In this document: in pieces, positions 8,282 to 20,815 of the stretch
How the letters are laid out: each line of letters opens with the position of its first letter
Position numbering within the stretch: position 1 is the stretch's first letter
DNA from: Porpolomopsis calyptriformis
Lineage: Eukaryota > Basidiomycota > Agaricomycetes > Agaricales > Hygrophoraceae
Length of the DNA: 64,000 bases
Reading direction: 5' to 3'
NCBI GenBank assembly: GCA_951640195.1
Contig: OX621171.1
Span: 1,426,001-1,490,000 of the forward strand
Program-made: the position numbers and the translations under genes
The notes under the pieces: model-generated
Seen by the model: the letters and a program-made list of their open reading frames with translations, nothing else
Databases searched by the model: none
What the model was told of the DNA's origin: nothing

Positions 8282-10652
8282 CTATTGGGGGTGTTGAGAG
8301 AGACCATTGGGACCATGGTTCAATCCAGTGACATGTACTAAAGTAAAATGGAATGTTAGGATCACTATGATCCATCTGTTAATACTAGCTTGGGGCACAA
8401 TGTCTGGATTTGCTAGCATTCCTTTGATATAGTGAGCATCGACTTCTATAATGAGGTTTTGGATGCCAATAAGGCACAGGTAAAAGCTAACAGTGATATA
8501 GGAGGTGTCGATGGCAAGTATTACAGGAGTGTCAGAAGTATAATTGAGAACTCGTAGAGTAGGCAATTCTAGAAGGGCTTGTTTTAGGTCCTCTTGAGCA
8601 GCAACCTGATTGGGACTGAATTTGAAGAGCATATCTTTCCTAGTGAGCTTAACTAAGTGGTGTGCTTGATGCGCGAAGTTGTGAATCAAAATTTGAACAA
8701 CACCAATAGTGCCAAGGAAGGCTCAAACTTTGGAGAGGTCTTTACAGGGACCCCAGTTTCAGATCACTGACACATGTGATTCATCAGGTAGTCATTCTAA
8801 GTGAGTACATCAATGTCTGAGAATTCTGCACACAAGAACAATTTATAGCCTAACATGGTTCTGCTACAATATTTCATTTGCTGGACTATTCAATTGAGAT
8901 TCCTGAAGTGTTCCCACATGAATTGTCAAATTCTATTGTTCTCTGGAATCGTTTTATAGGATCCATCAGGTAATACATATCAAGTCATGGGACCTTTCAC
9001 AGGGATATTGTTGATATAAGGGATTGTAAACTCAGGAATCTCTGGTTGGAGGATATAGGTAATGTCATCATAAAAGACTAGCACAGAATTCATCCATCCC
9101 ATGGGTAGGGTAACTAGTCGATAAGCCCCATAGGGTGTTTGGAAAGTGGTTAGATCATGAGATGAAGGCACAATCACTCATTTGTCACATCTGATGTAAA
9201 GATTGAACATAGCACTGCAGGATTGGCTACTAAACTGTTCAGCTAAGTGTTCAGGGATTGGAGTTACTCCTAAGTGTTAAATTATAACTTGATTGAGTGG
9301 TTCGGGGCTATGAATGATTCTAAGTTCTTTTCCTCCCTTCTTTAGAACAGTGAACCATTGTGATCAATAGGAGGAGTTTGAAGGTTTGTAAACTCCAGCA
9401 TTGATTTTTTGCTAGATCACTTTGCAGACTTCATAATAGATACCTGGTGGAATTGGGATATTCTTTTGTACCCAAGGCATATGTGGTACAACCAGAAGAT
9501 TGATGGGAGGGAAAAAGTCAGATCTAAAATGTCCTCATTCAGAGTCATTCCAGGTGAAGGCAAGATCTTGTTTTCTCATGAAATCGTGAAGGAGGGCCCT
9601 TTTCTGAGGCTAAAGGAAATCTCTAGGGTGAGCTTTATCAAAAAGCTCCTTTCATTTGATTATATATCATTTAGTAGGAGTAAATGTTGGGGGGTTTGGG
9701 TTGAGTATTGGCATGTCTGTGAGTGGATCACCAAGGATTTTTCAGATTATTTGGAACTTGTTGGGGAGTTTAGCTACTATGGAGCAAACTTTCTTTGAGA
9801 TGGGTTTATATTTCTTTTTTGATGAAAGGAAGGTTGCAATTTCTATCAATTGATCGAAACAGTCACAATTGGAAGGTCAATCACTGGTTGATTGGAATTT
9901 AGAGATAAGGTTGGGAAGGTTACAAGTGGATAAATAAGCATAGGAAACTGTTGAAACTTTATTTGATGTGCGTAGTGGCACATAGGAATTGACAGATAGC
10001 ATAGATGTAGTGTGGTCATAATCTAGGATTATCACAATCTCTCCTTGATCGGGAATCAAATCCTCAATGAGCAAAAATCTGAATAGTGTTTCGGTAGACC
10101 TCATGGAATCATTGGAATAGTGATAGTCTTACTACTATTTGGATCACAAATAGTAATTATCTGGTTTTTGTTGGCAAAATTATTGACAAGGCTTTGTGCT
10201 AAAATGTCAAACAGTCTTCCAAGCAAGATATCATAGGCGGGAGCACAAATACCATGAATCTGAAGGTAAGGGGTTATATTACTGATCTAACAGGGGACAT
10301 TCCTTGTGAGACCTAAGGATTGGTCTATTTTGCCATTAGCTGATTGCATGTTGAGTTGGATAGTTGGGTTGTAGATTAGTCCTAAATCATGACAAATGGC
10401 TTTGGACATGGCGATAATCTGAGATCTGGGATTAATGATACATTCAATTGTTTCTTTATAATCGATCAGCATTATGATCAATTGGAGAGCTTGCAATTCA
10501 TTTGCAACTGTAACAGTGTGAGGAGTTTCATCAGATAAGAGGGTGTTCAGATAAGATTCATAGGGGTCGGGAACAGTAATGGAACAATTATCATTGTTGC
10601 AATAGAGGAGAGCATCATTTGGAATAGCTTCTACTTTGATGGTTTTGATCAT
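8282..10652 (-). pseudogene. Ty3-3 pol, heavily degenerate
   Basis: Three recognisable blocks lie in order on the minus strand. A retropepsin-like region (10652-10287) has INPRSQIIAMSKAI where an Asp-based motif is expected, then MQSANG. A reverse transcriptase piece lies at 9177-8980 (TTFQTPYGAYRLVTLPMGW, VPYINNIPVKGP). An RNase H/connection piece lies at 8689-8285 (VILAIDTSYI, INRWIIVILTFHF, LNHGPNGLS). Stops and frameshifts occur throughout, and 8,980-10,286 is otherwise unreadable. The Gag and polymerase motifs belong to a different Ty3 lineage from Ty3-1/Ty3-5. The integrase end is not visible. Confidence 0.75.
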
Positions 10653-11049
10653 GATCAGTTGACTAGTAGGCTGAGTTCATTTAGGAGTTACTGCCTCTCA
10701 AACCTTCAATCCAACTTTGGGTGAGAGGGATAGCAGCTCTTCAGGGGAAAGCATAACTCAAGGGGTTTTCATTGAATGGGTATAGATGTTGGAAGCAATT
10801 TTCAAGTCTTAGATTGGTGCTTGGGTGTGGTATGAAGGGTCTTTGTCTCTCTTTGCCATCAGAGAGCCAAAGTTTCAGATGTGGGGCAGTACATAGTTGG
10901 ACTCTTTTGCTTTTGAGAATAGATGTTCCAGTATAGCTGGTTAAGTTGGGGTGGTTGTGATCAGAGCACTCAATAGTTTATCAGCTACTTTCTCTTTTTC
11001 CAGTTCTTGTCATCAAGGCTAAACAATCTCTACTCCATCAAATGTCTTT

Positions 11050-12164
11050 TTGCTCCTTAATGTGAAAATGTCTTTTTCACAAGCAGCAATCCATTTATTG
11101 GTAGATAGTTTGAATGTTTCAGTTGCTAGATTGCGATTGGTACTAGCTAAAATTCCATACATTATTCCAGTAGTCAGAGTCAGGTTTTGTTTATATTATT
11201 TGTCCATTTGTTCTTTCAAGGTTTTTCCAGGCATTTGCTGGGGGACAAACCTGTCATTTGGGAGTATGATCCTTCCTTTGAAATTTTTCTTATATTGACC
11301 ATTTTGAATATATTTGCGGCAGGTTGGGCAGCTTCTGATAAAGTGATTGGGACTTCCACAGAAGACACAGGTTTTTGGCTCAAATGGGTCAGGAGCATTG
11401 GGTTATCATTCCGAAGACTATGGCAATTGAGGGGGTGGGTTTCATTTCGGGGGACATCTATTGTCCAAGGTTTTAATAAGCATTGTTATAAGTCACTCCA
11501 TGAAGACACTGAGGTCTTCTTGCTTAGTGGCGGGGGAGGTAGCTGTTATAGAAGTTGTAGTTTTGCATGGTAAGAAAGTGTTTAGAGATGTTCCATAGAG
11601 AATGAAATGGGCTGCCTTGTTGATATTGTTTACCCCATAAGGATCATTAGGGAAGTGATTGGGGAACTTGATTTCCAGTTGTCACATGATTCTAGACCAG
11701 AGTTTGGGTTGGAATCCTCAGATGAAAGCACAACTATGTTCTGCTTCAGAGATTCTGTTCTTCAATTGCAGGAATTTGGTGATCACAAGGAATGATTAGA
11801 AATATGCTCCTAATTTGTTTGTATTCATAATCCCTAGTCGAAGTTGTTCTCTGACTATCTTGTCCATATTGGTGATAGACCACTTTTGATCATCTTCCAA
11901 TCCTGGATAGAGCTTATAAATGGTGGTAATGAATTCAGCTTGGAACTCTGTTTGGTATTCCCAAAGTTCAGAAGTATCAATGTCAACATATTTGCAGGTG
12001 TAGGTCTTTTTAGCATTGTCATTGTTGATGCTACAATTAACAAAACAGCCTCTGAGGTTCTGGAAGTATCTTCTAAGTTCTTGAGGTTGTTCAGGATTGA
12101 ATTGTGGGGTGGTCAAGTGACCACAAGTGGGCATAACTAGAGTTGGTAGAGTTGTTATAGTCAT
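11050..12164 (-). pseudogene. Ty3-3 gag, degenerate
   Basis: From 12164 the frame begins MTITTLPTLVMPTCGH and reads TPQFNPEQPQELRRYF. This is followed by IYKLYPGLEDDQKWSI and VREQLRLGI, a capsid pattern common in basidiomycete Ty3 elements. A CCHC zinc knuckle (CVFCGSPNHFIRSC) lies near 11320-11375. Frames are interrupted between the two parts. The 5' leader to the right has a possible tRNA-type primer site (TTTTGGAGCCCACTG, minus strand, near 12800), unlike the self-priming families here. Confidence 0.7.
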
Positions 12165-12343
12165 TGTAGAGATAGAGGATAATGATGAAAGGGATAAGGT
12201 AGAGGATGGTTCATTGGGTGAATTGGGTTAGTTGATTGAAATCAGATTTCAATTTGAAGAGTTGGGAAATAGTAGTTGGGTCAGGTCAATATTTTGAGTC
12301 AATCTATCTTGTTGGGTTGTGCTTCGAGTGACCTGATTGTGTT

Positions 12344-12732
12344 TGTTATAAACCAGTTGTTCAGAACACATTTTACTTTGGATGTTCTGTCCCAAGAGAT
12401 AGAGTATTGTTCTAAGTCCTTGTTATTTGGTAGCTAATGAGGAATCAGACTTAAGGTCTGATACATACAAGAGGTCCCCTTCATATACTGACTACTTATC
12501 AGTGTGAGTCAGTGTGATATAAAATGAATTAGAGATAAGGATGAGTCATTATGATTGATGATGAATCATAAGGGGGTGAAACATGAACAGAAATCAAGTA
12601 AGTCCATATATGGATAAAGTCTTGGGATAAGGCTATAGGGAATCCCAAGGAAAGACTATGGGGAATCCCAAGATAAGACAAGGAATTACATGGAGATAAG
12701 GAAAAGAGAATTGAAAAACTACAACCATGACA
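12344..12732 (-). repeat. Solo LTR of family A with target duplication GTGTT
   Basis: On the plus strand it starts TGTTATAAACC and ends ACCATGACA. It is flanked by identical GTGTT at 12339-12343 and 12733-12737. It is the same family as the Ty3-1/Ty3-5 LTRs, inserted in the leader of Ty3-3. The internal element is gone, as expected after LTR-LTR recombination. Confidence 0.92.
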
Positions 12733-12813
12733 GTGTTGGGAATGGTGGTTTGAAGAGCTGAGTTGAAGGAATCTTTTAAGATTTCTAGTGGGCCCTCACA
12801 GTGGGCTCCAAAA

Positions 12814-13547
12814 TGATATGTCTGCTTCATGTATGAGACCCGAACACAGAACAAGGTGTGAGGATGACTATAAGAGTCTCAACACAGCCTATGATCAATG
12901 ATCATGAAAAGGAAGTCTTTGATCATTTGCAAACGTGATTGATTGAGGATCAGAGAAGTTGGACAATTGAAAGAGGAATTTGAGAGGAAGTCTCAGTGAA
13001 GATCTGGACTTGAGAGTGAGAGGGAAATGAATATCTAACTTGTTTTATCACTAGCTACAACATACAGTATATATATCTTCTGAGACAAGGATCCTTTTGA
13101 GTATATATAATAAAAGGGGGCCTTTCTAATAATCTAAGGGGAATGTAGTGAATAGGAATGAAGAAGTCGAATGGAAAGGGAGAAATAGAAGAGAATAGAA
13201 GCCTTTGTATAGTGTCTTCCCTTTGATATGCAAACTTTCATTCGCATTCAGAAACCTTCACTTGCATTCGGAGAGTTTGATAATTCTTGAACTCATTCAG
13301 GACATTCAGAAGCTATTAGCAGCATTTGAAGGGTTCATATTTGTGTTCGAAGGACTTGATAGGCATCTAGTATTCATATAGTTGAATATACAGGGCTCAG
13401 GGGATGGAAGGGTTGTATCAGTGGATTACATTATCACCAACTAATGGCAAATATAACTCTGATTACATGAGTGTCACAGTGGTCACAGTGGAAGGTAAGA
13501 TAAGATTAGAAAATTGTGATAAGATAAGATGAAAACAGGACACATCA
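12814..13547 (-). repeat. Probable 5' LTR of Ty3-3 (LTR family H)
   Basis: The minus strand starts TGATGTGTCC and ends GACATATCA, next to the possible primer site. A TATA-rich block lies near 13070-13115. Sequence layout resembles the TGAT...ATCA insertion at 29899-30471. The far end abuts the Ty3-4 reverse transcriptase, so Ty3-3 probably inserted into Ty3-4. The boundary at 13547 is tentative. Confidence 0.5.
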
Positions 13548-16500
13548 TAATACAACTACCCTAGGGACCCATCTACAATATGTCTGAAAAGGAACTAACT
13601 ACCCTCTGCAAATACCTGGATGAAATGCTTGAAAAGGGATTCATATGACTATCCAGATCCCCCACTGGCACCCCTGTCCTCTTTGCACTAAAGAAGGATA
13701 GATCCCTCCACCTATGCACTAACTACTGCACATTGAACAAAGTAACAGTAAAGAACTGGTACCCCCTTCTGCTTATCAGCACTATCCTAGACTGTTTTAG
13801 CAAAGCTAAAATCTACTCCAAGATTGAGCTACACATAGGATACAACAACATCCACACCTGCTAAGGAGATGAATGGAAAACTGCTATCTACACTTGCTAC
13901 AGATCTTTCAAATTTCTCATCATGCCATTCAGTCTTACCAATTCCCCTGCAGTATTCAAGCACTTTATGAATGAAGTCTTCTCAGATATGAGCAACAACT
14001 GTGTAGTCATCTACCTGGATGATATTCTGATATTCTCCACAAACATCAAAGAACACTGCACCCATATCTGCAGAGCACTGCAACACATCTGCAATTACAA
14101 TCTCCATGCTAAACCTGAAAAGTGCTTCTTCCACATAGATTCGGTGGGATGCCTAGGCTATATAGTATTACTCAATAGTGTCTCAATAGACCCTGCAAAG
14201 ACAAAGATCATCCACAAATAGCCTACCCCAACAAAAGTCAAAGAAGTACAATCCTTCCTAGGCTTTGCAAACTTCTACTACCACTTTATTCATAACTACT
14301 CTAGAATAGCCTGTCCCCTCTATACCTTCATGTAGAAGGACACCCCATTCACCTGGACCCCAAAATGCGAAGAAGCCTTCTCTACACTAAAAGATGATTT
14401 CACCTCCACACCTATACTAACACACTTTGACCCAGATAACCCTATAGTCCTAGAGACTAATAAATCTAACTATGCCATTGCCACTATACTCTCCCAAATC
14501 AATTGCAACACTGGACTTATGCACCCTGTTACCTACTTCTCAAGGATAATGCAACCCACAGAACTCAACTACAACATCTATGATAAAGAACTACTGGCTA
14601 TATCTGAAGCTTTCTATGAATGGCATGTATACCTAGAAGGATCAAAGTATAAAATCCTTATTGTCTCCAACCACAACAACCTGGAATCCTTCACCACTAC
14701 TAAACAGCTATCCTGCTGCTAAGCTAGATGGTTAGAATACCTTTCCAGATTCAATTTTGTTGTAAAATTCCACCCCAGCTACTTAGGCACCAAGGCTAAC
14801 ACTCTTACCTGATAACCCAATATGTATCCTCAAGGGAAGGATAGTGCTTACACCCTAGCCAACCTACACAACCTCCAGTCCATATTTAAAGCCAGTCAAT
14901 ACCTTGCTGCAATCACTATAGACATCACCTCCATCAACTACAAGATCAAGACCACCCTCAAAAATGACCCATATGGGTAAGAACAAATCTGCTGCTTATA
15001 AAACACTGTGGAACCTAACCCCTTGGAACCTTCTAACTCCTCTAATGAACACCTCAAGAGAAAGGACCTTATCTACATCCCTGACAATAACAAACTTCAC
15101 TCTGAGATCCTCAGTAACTACTATGATCACCAACTAGCTAGCTAGCCTAGTATCCACAAGACAATTCAAATTGTACACTGCAGATACTTCTGGCCTAAAC
15201 TTCAATACTATATCACTATCTACATCTGCACCTGTCACCTTTGCTAATACACCAAGACAATTCACCACAAACCCTACAGCCTACACAAGTTCCTACCAAT
15301 CCCTCTATGACCCTGGAGCTCAATCTCTATGGCCTTTATTAAAGGACTCCCCCCTTCCAAAGGATACAACTCCTTCCTTGTTATAGTATACTGCCTCACC
15401 AAAGCTACACTATTTATAGAAGGAAAGTCCATAGACACTACTCTGCAACTGTCCATGACCTACCTCAAGCATGTATTCTTAAAATATAGAGCCCTGCACA
15501 ACATCATCTCTAACTGAAGCAAACTATTTATCTCAAAGTTCTAGTCTTCCCTATGCAAACTCTTAGGTATCAAGTCTAATGTGTCCACAGCCTACCATCT
15601 ACAAACCAACAGATAAAATAAATGCATCAACCAAATCCTTGAATAAAACCTCTGCATATATATCAACTACCAACAAGACAATTGGATATCCCTACTATTG
15701 CCAACAACAATATCCTACACTCTGCAATAGGTGTATCTCCCTTCTTCACTAACAAAGGATACCACCCTCATCTTGAGATCTCAAGATAAGTACTGACAAT
15801 ATCACCTCCCTTATAGCCTAACAGACTGCAAAAGACCTCTCTACACTCCATGAGCACTTGAAAACCCAGCTCTAGAGTGCTATAGAGTATTATGCTGTAG
15901 CCTCCACAAGTTGCTGCCAACCCAAACCCAACTTCCCCATAAGCTCTGAAGTCTGGCTCAATGCCTGCTTTAAGGCGCAGGAGCCTCCTGGTTAGCTTAG
16001 AGTGCTTAATGGAAAGACCAAAGATCTTAGCTGAATAGCTAAGAGGGGGTATCTCTATTGAGATCAAAACTGGGGTCTACAAACTCTAACTATGCTACTT
16101 ATCTAGTCTGAGTTCAAATGTGATGACTCAGTTATGATCCATGGAATGGCTGACTCAGCTACTGCACATTGCTGCAGATGGTGTCATTGCTGACCAAAAG
16201 TGATATCCCCTCTAATCTACAAGGTAGTGAATAGAAAAGGAAGGTGGTAGGGAGATAAGATAAGATTAGAATGAGAGATAAGATAAAATGAAAATAAAAA
16301 AGGATGCATTGTAACACCTGCAATCTTAAGACCAAATACTCCTCCAAGAAGCTAGATCACTACTGCATAGGTCCCTGTAAGGTTCTAGTGAAAATATCCT
16401 CACATGTATACTGCATCAACCTCCCTGTATTACTGAAGACCCTCTACCCTGTATTCCATATGCAACTCCTAGAACCTGTAGCCCCCAAAGTTATTCTGCA

Positions 16501-16735
16501 CTATCTGCAACCACCCCTGCTGCTAGTAGAAATTGATAATGACTAAGACTATGAAGTTGCTGAAGTCCTAGACAGCTGCTGCAAGCAATCCTGCATCAAA
16601 TACCTAGTGGAATGGGCAGGTTACAAACATTCCACAGACTTCTGCACTTAGAAACCTGCAGACAACCTCTCTTATGCACAAGAACTCATCTGCAACTTTC
16701 ACTACTGCCATCCTGCAAAGCCTATATTGCTAGAT
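13548..16735 (+). pseudogene. Ty3-4 pol, degenerate, with chromodomain
   Basis: Fragments in one overall order show reverse transcriptase (GPIYNMSEKEL near 13570; CVVIYLDDILIFS at 14000-14040, catalytic YLDD kept), RNase H (YFSRIMQPTELNYNIYDKELLA), integrase (GYNSFLVIVYCLTKA; a damaged STAYH...QTNR) and a chromodomain (KYLVEWAGYKHSTDF near 16595-16640). Many stops are explained by C-to-T or G-to-A changes, for instance TAG or TGA at expected Gln, Arg or Trp codons. A solo LTR interrupts it at 15969-16316. Gag and protease are absent, replaced at the left by the Ty3-3 LTR. Confidence 0.85.
15969..16316 (-). repeat. Solo LTR (family C relative) inside Ty3-4, target duplication CCTGC
   Basis: CCTGC occurs at 15964-15968 and again at 16317-16321. 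Removing the insert joins VWLNA to NLKTKYSSKKLD, the usual Ty3 sequence before the chromodomain. The interior resembles family C LTRs (GGAATGGCTGACTCAGC, repeated GATAAGATAAGA). The left end reads TTTAAGG rather than TG, probably by mutation. Confidence 0.8.
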
Positions 16736-16848
16736 TTTTCCCATCAAGTCCTACCAACCCTCACTCAGGCTTACTCATTTTTCAAACATCACTCTCTTAT
16801 ATTTACAACAAAAACTACAAAATATAAAGAGAAAGAAAAAAGAAACCC

Positions 16849-17890
16849 CTACCCCTCATATCCCTCTTGCTCCTCTTCTCCTCTCCTATCTAGCCCCACT
16901 ATTGCAAATGCTGCATTCTCTATTACCCACTGAAACCTTCCCATCCCTGCTGAGAACTGCTTGAGTCCACTAGCAATCTGCTCTATAGCCTGCACCATTC
17001 CCCTAAACCCACCTGACAGAGTCTCTATTAACTCCTGCACATCCCTAAACCCCTGTGATATGTTATACAGGGCCCACCTATATCCCTAGTGGGCCTACTT
17101 CCTATCTGTTATCCCTGCATCCCCAGCCCTCCATACAGCCTCTGCAACTAACCTATGCCTCTTAGATGTAGATACCTCTGCAGATAACTTTATCCCCCCA
17201 TCTGCCACCTCTGAACCCTCAGCCTCCATAGCCTTCTCTACCCTCTTCCTCTTATGTCCCACTCCACACTTCCTCACTACCACCTCCATCTGTCCCTCCC
17301 CCACCTCACCCATTGACTCCCTCATCTAACTCCTGCATACCCCCACCCTACTCCCCACTGCACTCTCCTTGCACTTGTGCTTGCTCCTGTGATAGTGGTC
17401 ATAGGACCTGCTCTGCATCCCCATGCATACAATCTGACCCTGCACACACTAGGTGTATAGCACCTGCCAGTAAACAATCCTCCCCTGCAGAACAAATTAT
17501 CAGCATGCAGAAAACTCAAAAAAAAAAAAAGAACCTAGAACTCACCTGATATCAAGTGACGTGGTTATCACCTCACTTGACCTTAGCCTCTTTTGGGACC
17601 TCTCTAGCCTCTACCTACTCCCCCTTATTACCTATGCCCACCCCTACCTATAATTCCAGACTCTCCTACTCAACCCCCTTAGCCTTCTTCTGGGCCTCTG
17701 CCTTGTGTTTACCCTCCTTGTGCTCCCTCTACCTTCTCTCTTCCTCCCACTCCTACAAAAAAAAAGGTCAGTGAAAAGAAAACAAAAAGAACTTTTTTTC
17801 AGAGACTCACCAGCAGCTCCCTGACACCTTGACACCAACCCTGCCATTCCTCCAACTCCTCCACCAAAACTGCCACTGACACCTCCACAT
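16849..17890 (-). pseudogene. Accessory gene relic: coiled coil, cysteine cluster, helical tail
   Basis: Exon-like blocks run leftwards. One near 17890-17815 reads VEELEEWQGWCQGVRELL and ends at a GTGAGT donor. One at 17752-17546 (acceptor TTTGTAG, donor CAG/GTGAGT) is Lys/Glu-rich (REHKEGKHKAEAQKKAK). A Cys-rich block follows at about 17500-17330. The last, 17325-16849, contains HKRKRVEKAM and LIETLSGGFRGMVQAIEQI. Several stops break it. The layout matches the plus-strand relic at 41297-42049, and a fragment of the same gene recurs at 31424-31546. The Cys-rich part recalls fungal binuclear zinc clusters. The function is unknown, and I cannot tell whether it is a host family or transposon cargo. 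Confidence 0.5.
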
Positions 17891-17892
17891 CC

Positions 17893-18960
17893 CCCCTAGT
17901 AAGAAGGAGAGAATAGACTTAGCTTCAAGGTATTAAGATTAGATTATAGAGGACTAGAAGAAGATGGTGTAGTTAGGTGAAACTAAAATCAATTGCTTGG
18001 GATCAGATAGTAGGAAATAGGTATGGAAAAAACTTAATAGAAGAATAGATGGAGACCTCTATATTAAGATGCTAGAGAAGGAACTTCAATAAATTATCCA
18101 ATTCTATAATAAGGCTAGAAGACTCATCTTCTAACAAGATAATAACTCTAAATATACATATAAGAAGGCTTAAAAGTGGTTGAAGGATTATAGATATGAA
18201 GTCCTCTTATAGCCTACCCAATCCTCTGATCTCAATCCTATTGAGTATCTCTAGAGGAACTTGAAAACAAGGTTAGCTAACTATAACATATCCTCTAATA
18301 GAATTGTAGATTTGTAGGAAAGGGTGTAAGTAGAGTGGGATAAAATAGAAGAGTATACCTAGATATGTGGGAAGCTATATTGAAGGCTAAGGAAGGTTAT
18401 ACCAAGTACTAAATACTAGTAGAAGCTCTCAATAAAATAACTATTTTAATAATATTACTAGATTCAAAATGGAATATCTCTAGAAATACTATACTAATTA
18501 TAATGTTCAGAGGCTTGTTCTAAACCCAACATAAAGGGCTATCATCTGTAATATTTGCATGATTATATCTATTTTATATTATAGGATGTAATAGTATTAG
18601 TTCAAACTTATTAAATATTGGAATAGTTTTTTAGCCTACTGTACTATAGGTATATAATACTATAAGTTTAGTAAGTTTATATAATTTTCCAATATTCTTT
18701 ATATAAATTCATCATTAGAAAGCTTATAATAAATAGTGTATAAGAATGTATTGTAACATATGAGGAAATTATATAGATTATATTACTAGTTAACTTATTA
18801 AGTTATTAAGGGTATAGTTATAAAGGTGTCTAAAGTTAAGCAAGTATGTTCTGCAGCTTATATAAGCAGATCTACAAAGAAATAGTAAGTTTCATATAGA
18901 TACTAATATTACAACCCCTATTAGTTAAGCCTTAACCTACCTCTGCAATAGTATTGTAAT
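17893..18960 (+). mobile_element. Tc1/mariner transposon relic a
   Basis: A very AT-rich stretch encodes, through many stops, the C-terminal half of a Tc1-type transposase: QDN near 18135, KWLKDYRYEVL, and SSDLNPIEYL near 18220-18250 with the catalytic Glu of the DDE triad. The flank 18430-18960 is repeated inverted at 31700-32210 and direct at 33190-33520, so it is the terminal part of the element. The N-terminal half is absent. Confidence 0.78.
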
Positions 18961-19488
18961 GGCTTAGTCTGGCTATAGCTTAGCTGTCAACCTAGACCAA
19001 TGTAGGACTGAGCTGGACTGAGCTATTGGATGACTTCCCATGAGGATTTACAGATGAGATTTCTGTAAATACATCCAAATGTATCCACCTGCCAAGATGC
19101 TGAGGCCAGATTGATGAGATTTGAACTCAGCTGACCTGAACAAGGCATTGTAAATCCTAAAATCTGTAGAGGGGTCTGACCCCCTTCACAAATTGCTGTA
19201 ACACCTTTTTTGGCTATCAGTTGCCAGTTTTGGAAGTCATGTCAACATACCCTCCCTTGATGCAAAACATGCCCTCCCTCACTGTAAAACTCATGTTAGC
19301 AACTCTTGTATTTACTAACCATGTGTATAGACAAAAGAATCTTGTTTGGTACTGCTAAGCGTGAATTATTATAAGGCACTTCAATAACTTATTTTTTGAA
19401 TCATCTTTACTGCCCCCAACTCTTATCCACTCATCACTGGTTGATACCACTAATCCTTTCATCTACAAACTTGCGCACATTCATTACA

Positions 19489-20058
19489 ATGATCGATGAG
19501 CCAGTTTACTTTGCTGTTGAACCTCTAATGGTGCAAGAAAATCAGCTTGTATGTTTGGATGAATGATTTTAACTACACACCTAACTATTTTTCATAGCCA
19601 AGAATCCCAGATGTTGATGGAAACCAATTTAGTCAACCACTATTCTCAACATCACATCAAACTGCCAGCTCATACTACCTGCCCCACCTCCCTGTTCTTA
19701 GACCCAGTACCCCTTCATCCTGGTCCACTTCTGATCATGCTGACACCCTTGGTCTTATGACAAAAGGAATTAAACAAGAGAGAGATGATGAAATTGAGAA
19801 ACCTATGAAAAAGCAAGCTGCAGGAAAGTTAGCTAATCCAAAGGTACCTGTGACAAAAGGTACATTGAATGCCAAGGGGTTGAAGCATCCAAGTTGCAAG
19901 GCAGGTGCTTCAGGCTATGGTCAAGAAGAAATCAATGCACTACTCCATTTCATCGAAAGGAACTTACCAATTGGACAGCATGGCTGGGATTTAGTTGAGT
20001 GATCGTATAACATGTGGGCCAAGAAGTACAAGTATAACTCTGACCACAATGCTAAGGC
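19489..20058 (+). pseudogene. H1 Myb/SANT-like gene, exons 1-2 (5' part)
   Basis: The start chosen is the ATG at 19489. Exon 1 (19489-19548) joins in phase to exon 2 (from 19598) across a 49-bp intron with GTATGT donor and CATAG acceptor. The product has a Ser/Thr/Pro-rich N-terminus, a basic stretch and a Myb-like helix region (GYGQEEINALLHFIERNLP, HGWDLVE). A TGA at 20000-20002 interrupts it. The frame is then cut by unit U-A after NAKA and resumes at 28470. In this family the Myb-like partner binds the transposon ends and helps the transposase act in the nucleus. Confidence 0.78.
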
Positions 20059-20463
20059 TGTCATGAAATTGGCGTTCACTCTCTTAAAATTCTGTTCTTT
20101 TCCTTTCTTTTCTATGCCTGTTCTCTTTGGAAGGGGGCTGTCTTTATTGGCAGCAGAGACTACTTGTACAAAAGGGGGAGTCCATGTCCGACTAACTATT
20201 TAAACTAGTCTGTCTTAGCAATCTCCTGCACCATACTGTCCCTCAAGAACTCTACAAAACTCGAGACTACTTGACCATCTAATGCGGCCAACTTATTACC
20301 CCAATAGATTGCCCCATTGGTATCTCCACCAGAAGCCTGCAACTCAGTAGCCTTCCCCTCAACGAAACCCATTGCTATCTTTCTCACTTCCTCACCCAAC
20401 CAATCGTTAGTGGGACTCCATAACAAACTAGGAGGAACATCTTCCTCCTTGATCTTGATGTTG
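20059..20463 (-). mobile_element. Unit U-A, left part (1.7-kb TG...CA unit)
   Basis: It begins TGTCATGAAATTGG, the same left end as U-B and U-C. The 5 bases before it, AAGGC (20054-20058), are repeated after the right end of the unit (28465-28469), which proves a single insertion event. It is interrupted at 20463 by Ty3-5; about 80-90 bp of the unit and about 94 bp of the adjoining Ty3-5 LTR were lost at this junction. See U-B for the full structure. Confidence 0.88.
20205..20463 (-). pseudogene. U-A antisense gene, exon 3
   Basis: This is the last exon of the three-exon gene described at 51285-52113. It reads PTNDWLGEEVRKIAM, ELQASGGDTNGAIYWGN and ends VQEIAKTD-stop at 20205. The frame is open here, unlike in U-B, where Trp of NDWLG is a stop. 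The exon start and upstream intron were removed at the Ty3-5 junction. There is no known domain. Confidence 0.7.
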
Positions 20464-20780
20464 AACGAGGAATCAGACTTAAGGTCTGATACGTACAGAA
20501 GTACTCTTTATATACTGACTACTTATCTGTGTGAGTCAGTGCGGCATAACATGAGGTGGAGATAAGGATGAGTCATCGTGATCGATGACGAATTATAAAG
20601 GGGTTGAAACATAACGGAAATGAAGTGTGTCCGCATATGGGTAAAGTAGTGGGGAATCCCTAGGGAATCCCGGAGAAAGGTAATGGGGAATCCCGATAAC
20701 AAATGGGGGGAATTCCAAGATAAGAGATAGGTTTGCATACAATTAGATAAAGAAAAAGAAGGAAAATTACGACCGTGACA
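20464..20780 (-). repeat. 3' LTR of Ty3-5, outer end truncated
   Basis: The 317 bp correspond base for base in length to 26945-27261 of the 5' LTR, with about six substitutions by eye (roughly 98% identity), so the insertion is recent. The terminal ~94 bp (through TATAACA) are missing together with adjoining U-A sequence, so no target duplication survives on this side. Confidence 0.9.
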
Positions 20781-20815
20781 TACACCTCGGCTTTTAAAGA
20801 AATTCGTCCCGAATT

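Noticed and set aside
9409..9798. Plus-strand ORF of 129 codons within Ty3-3
   Set aside because: It has no homology signal and lies opposite the degenerate Ty3-3 polymerase region, so it is a chance frame.
11187..11573. Plus-strand ORF of 128 codons across the Ty3-3 zinc knuckle
   Set aside because: It is antisense to a recognisable CCHC motif on the minus strand and has no features of its own.
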